Shown here: one piece after another, positions 26,067 to 27,665 of the stretch
Layout: every line of letters begins with the position of its first letter
How positions within the stretch are numbered: the stretch's first letter is position 1
Virus record (IMG/VR): IMGVR_UViG_3300032562_000145
Span: 1-27,665 of that record
DNA length: 27,665 bases
Strand: one strand, 5' to 3'
From: a virus
Made by a program: the position numbers and the translations under genes
Notes under the pieces: generated by a model
What the model was told of the DNA's origin: nothing
What the model saw: the letters and a program-made list of their open reading frames with translations, nothing else
Databases searched by the model: none

Positions 26067-26614
26067 CGTCGCTTGAAAAGGTTCTTTCGATAGAAACGTG
26101 CCTCTTCAATTGAGTAGTGGATGTCATCAAGCGCACGATGAGCGACACCATTGTTTGGCATCTTCTTCTTACGCTTTGCCTGGGTCCGCTTGTTCCATCG
26201 GTTGGCAAGTTCTTTAACTGAAGAAACATCAATAGTCCGGTACGAGACAAGTCCTTCAAAAATAGGCATCTGCTTCTTCAGGAAAGAACGGTCAAACCCA
26301 ACTGATGAACCAGCCAGTGGCGCTCGCTTCAATTCCTCGTACCCGAATGAAGCAACCAAGAAGTCTCTGAGGATGTCCTCAATCTGATTCGCAGTCAACT
26401 CGGCGCTTTTTAGGTCTTCGAGCAATCCTGACTCAGTGTGCATGTTCAGTACATAGGGGTCGAGAGAATCGGGGTCAAAGGAATCCTGCTTCAAGACGGA
26501 CTGAAGAGAAAACACCTCGTTCAGTTGGTCGTCCGTAACAACCACCGCAATCTCCAACAACTTGTCATTCTCTGGGTCAAGCCCAGTCGTTTCCGTGTCT
26601 ACCCAAACAATCAC
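26063..26614 (-). CDS. orn: Oligoribonuclease (DEDDh 3'-5' exoribonuclease)
   Basis: The 183-residue product degrades short RNA oligomers to mononucleotides, the last step of RNA decay, and also acts on linear di-nucleotides from cyclic signals. WVDTETTGLD carries Asp6 and Glu8 (Exo I), PLAGSSVGFDRSFL gives the Exo II aspartate, and HRALDDI gives His159 and Asp163 (Exo III). The length equals that of bacterial Orn. The GTG start lies in a GTGA overlap with the upstream gene. Confidence 0.92.
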   Translation of the reverse strand: MIVWVDTETTGLDPENDKLLEIAVVVTDDQLNEVFSLQSVLKQDSFDPDSLDPYVLNMHTESGLLEDLKSAELTANQIEDILRDFLVASFGYEELKRAPLAGSSVGFDRSFLKKQMPIFEGLVSYRTIDVSSVKELANRWNKRTQAKRKKKMPNNGVAHRALDDIHYSIEEARFYRKNLFKRR

Positions 26615-26922
26615 TGTGCAACCTCCTCTGGTTGATAAATAACGTAAAGCGTGAAATCTGTTGCACTACCATTTCTTACCACACGAGCCTTATAGGGTGA
26701 GTCGTAGATGGAAAACTTTTCATCCTGTCTCTTCCCGAGCAGTTGCCCAATTACCTTGCGAACATACGATGGGTTTTTAGCATTGGTCTGCCAAACAAAC
26801 CATGTATTTGGGTTCTCGATTAATTGATTGCGACGAACGATAACCTTCTCGTCAGGGCCAACAGACCTGCCCCTTTTAACAACTGGCGGTTCTTTGCTTT
26901 CCATTAAAAATTCATCTGACAT
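26611..26922 (-). CDS. Hypothetical 103-residue basic protein
   Basis: It has an AAAGGAGA Shine-Dalgarno. After an acidic start (SDEFLMESKEPP) the product is basic (VVKRGRSVGPDEKVIVRRNQ), with the middle WFVWQTNAKNPSYVRKVIGQ followed by strands. The basic character suggests nucleic-acid contact, but no domain is recognised. It is coupled to oligoribonuclease by a GTGA overlap. Confidence 0.74.
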   Translation of the reverse strand: MSDEFLMESKEPPVVKRGRSVGPDEKVIVRRNQLIENPNTWFVWQTNAKNPSYVRKVIGQLLGKRQDEKFSIYDSPYKARVVRNGSATDFTLYVIYQPEEVAQ

Positions 26923-26934
26923 TTTATTCTCCTT

Positions 26935-27291
26935 TTATACGTTAATTACTCGGCCAAGGTCAAGTATTTGATTCATTATGTTTTTCCAAGAGCAGTAGTA
27001 GTGTGCGCCCACAACTGTCTTCTTCTTTGGGTTGAAACTACAACGGTTGCTTCCCGGGCGGTCATTGTTTGGGGATGATTCGCTCAACTTGTTTCCGCAA
27101 ACCTGACAACGAATTTTCTTCAAGTCTGGTGAGCCATCAACAAGAATGAAGTCTTGAACGTTGCGACAACGCTTCAACCCCTCAACGGCACTCTTCAAAT
27201 TGTCGGCATAGGAATATGGATAGCGCCCATTCTCTCTAAAGAATCCATTACGCCCGGGTTCATAAACACTGTTGCGATTAATCTTCGGCAT
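26935..27291 (-). CDS. Hypothetical 118-residue protein with Cys knuckle
   Basis: The product is basic, with an N-terminal VYEPGRNGFFRENGRYPYSY stretch, then CQVCGNK near residue 62 and two later cysteines (NRCSF and YYCSW). The four cysteines could form one zinc-ribbon-like site around a flexible loop. It has a GAGGTGA Shine-Dalgarno and starts on a TAATG overlap. The segment GAHYYCSWKN recalls small recombination-endonuclease-like proteins, but a match is not strong enough to name. Confidence 0.72.
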   Translation of the reverse strand: MPKINRNSVYEPGRNGFFRENGRYPYSYADNLKSAVEGLKRCRNVQDFILVDGSPDLKKIRCQVCGNKLSESSPNNDRPGSNRCSFNPKKKTVVGAHYYCSWKNIMNQILDLGRVINV

Positions 27292-27461
27292 TACTTCACC
27301 TCATTTATAAATTGACGTGATTCTCTAAGCGTCTTGAAGTCAGCAATGTGTGTCCCAGGTACTTCGCCAACTGACCACCAGCCGTTGTCGTCCATGCGAA
27401 CCGCATAATATTTTCCGTCTGATGACAGGTAACTTCCAGCGCAGATTCTTTTTAGTTTCAT
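27291..27461 (-). CDS. Hypothetical 56-residue protein
   Basis: The start is the ATG that shares one base with the stop of the upstream gene; a TTG-type start six codons upstream would overlap more. The product is a small beta-alpha protein (GKYYAVRMDDNGWWSVGEVP, then FKTLRESRQFINEVK). It resembles in plan the protein before it (strands with a WYV or WWSV core, then a T-L-R-x-A/S helix), so the two may be tandem relatives. Function unknown. Confidence 0.68.
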   Translation of the reverse strand: MKLKRICAGSYLSSDGKYYAVRMDDNGWWSVGEVPGTHIADFKTLRESRQFINEVK

Positions 27462-27665
27462 TAGTTCAACTCCTTGCAATCAACGCACCCTGGAACAGAC
27501 CACTCACGCTCGTTGACATTCTGCAAGCAGAAAGACTTTGCGTCACGCAGGGTTGAGAAGTAAGCGTAGAAATCTTGGTGGTCTTCATTTTCGCAACGAA
27601 CGTACCAACCGCACTTTGGGTCAGTGTCTCGAACGTCCAATATCTGCAAACCATTAATTACTGTC
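27461..27665 (-). CDS. Hypothetical protein, 5' end beyond the window
   Basis: The frame stays open to the right edge, so the true start may lie outside; a TTG 16 bases from the edge is the only start codon seen inside. The visible part has a CGWYVRCENEDHQDFYAYFS core, then a TLRDAKSFCLQNVN helix and SVPGCVDCKEL, giving five cysteines. The strand-and-helix plan matches the following gene. It is probably a small metal-binding protein. Confidence 0.6.
   Translation of the reverse strand, partial: TVINGLQILDVRDTDPKCGWYVRCENEDHQDFYAYFSTLRDAKSFCLQNVNEREWSVPGCVDCKELN

Noticed and set aside
1-27665. tRNA genes or CRISPR arrays
   Set aside because: I looked through the gaps for T-loop and acceptor patterns and for regularly spaced repeats with unique spacers and saw none; a covariance-model search was not possible.

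Overview
The window looks like part of the genome of a tailed phage that infects an actinobacterium. The best evidence is a WhiB-family iron-sulfur regulator gene, a family confined to actinobacteria and their phages. The two-part large terminase, the GH25 endolysin cassette, the phage-type dNMP kinase and the dense packing of overlapping small genes all fit this. No portal, capsid or tail gene is visible, so the window covers packaging, lysis and accessory functions only. The host genus cannot be read from the sequence.

Layout. About 1-3150 (+) is a tightly overlapping run of very small genes, many cysteine-rich, with a standalone polynucleotide-kinase-type HAD phosphatase; it ends in a probable small terminase gene. 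About 3150-5250 is mostly non-coding and is interrupted by one short two-gene operon; it holds inverted repeats, an iteron-like array and a C8G7 palindrome. From 5249 to 7443 there is one small membrane-protein gene (-) and a four-gene operon (+). From 7512 to 12291 (-) there are nucleotide-metabolism genes (dNMP kinase, macro domain) and many small zinc-ribbon-like genes. From 12460 to 16105 (+) there are small genes, a strong terminator, and then the large terminase. Its ATPase part carries an in-frame class 3 intein in the Walker A loop, and its nuclease part is a separate overlapping gene. From 16102 to 20214 (-) there is an amidoligase, a class II glutamine amidotransferase and genes of unknown function. 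From 20415 to 22021 (+) there are small hypotheticals. From 22028 to 22818 (-) there is a gamma-glutamylcyclotransferase-like gene. From 22895 to 26066 (+) there are WhiB, endolysin, two holin candidates and an HNH protein. From 26063 to the right edge (-) there are oligoribonuclease and small hypotheticals.

How the parts may work together. The amidoligase, the glutamine amidotransferase and the cyclotransferase-like protein form a plausible pathway for making and trimming amide bonds; the target is unknown. The macro domain, HAD phosphatase, dNMP kinase and oligoribonuclease suggest recycling or repair of nucleotides and RNA ends. Many small transcription units alternate strand, and each tends to have its own sigma70-like promoter. 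These promoters share an ACTAAAC-type element in the spacer and, at several loci, a near-identical leader with the Shine-Dalgarno sequence. This points to coordinated control by one regulator or one form of RNA polymerase.

Limits. Functions rest on motif recognition by eye. No homology search, structure prediction or folding calculation was run.
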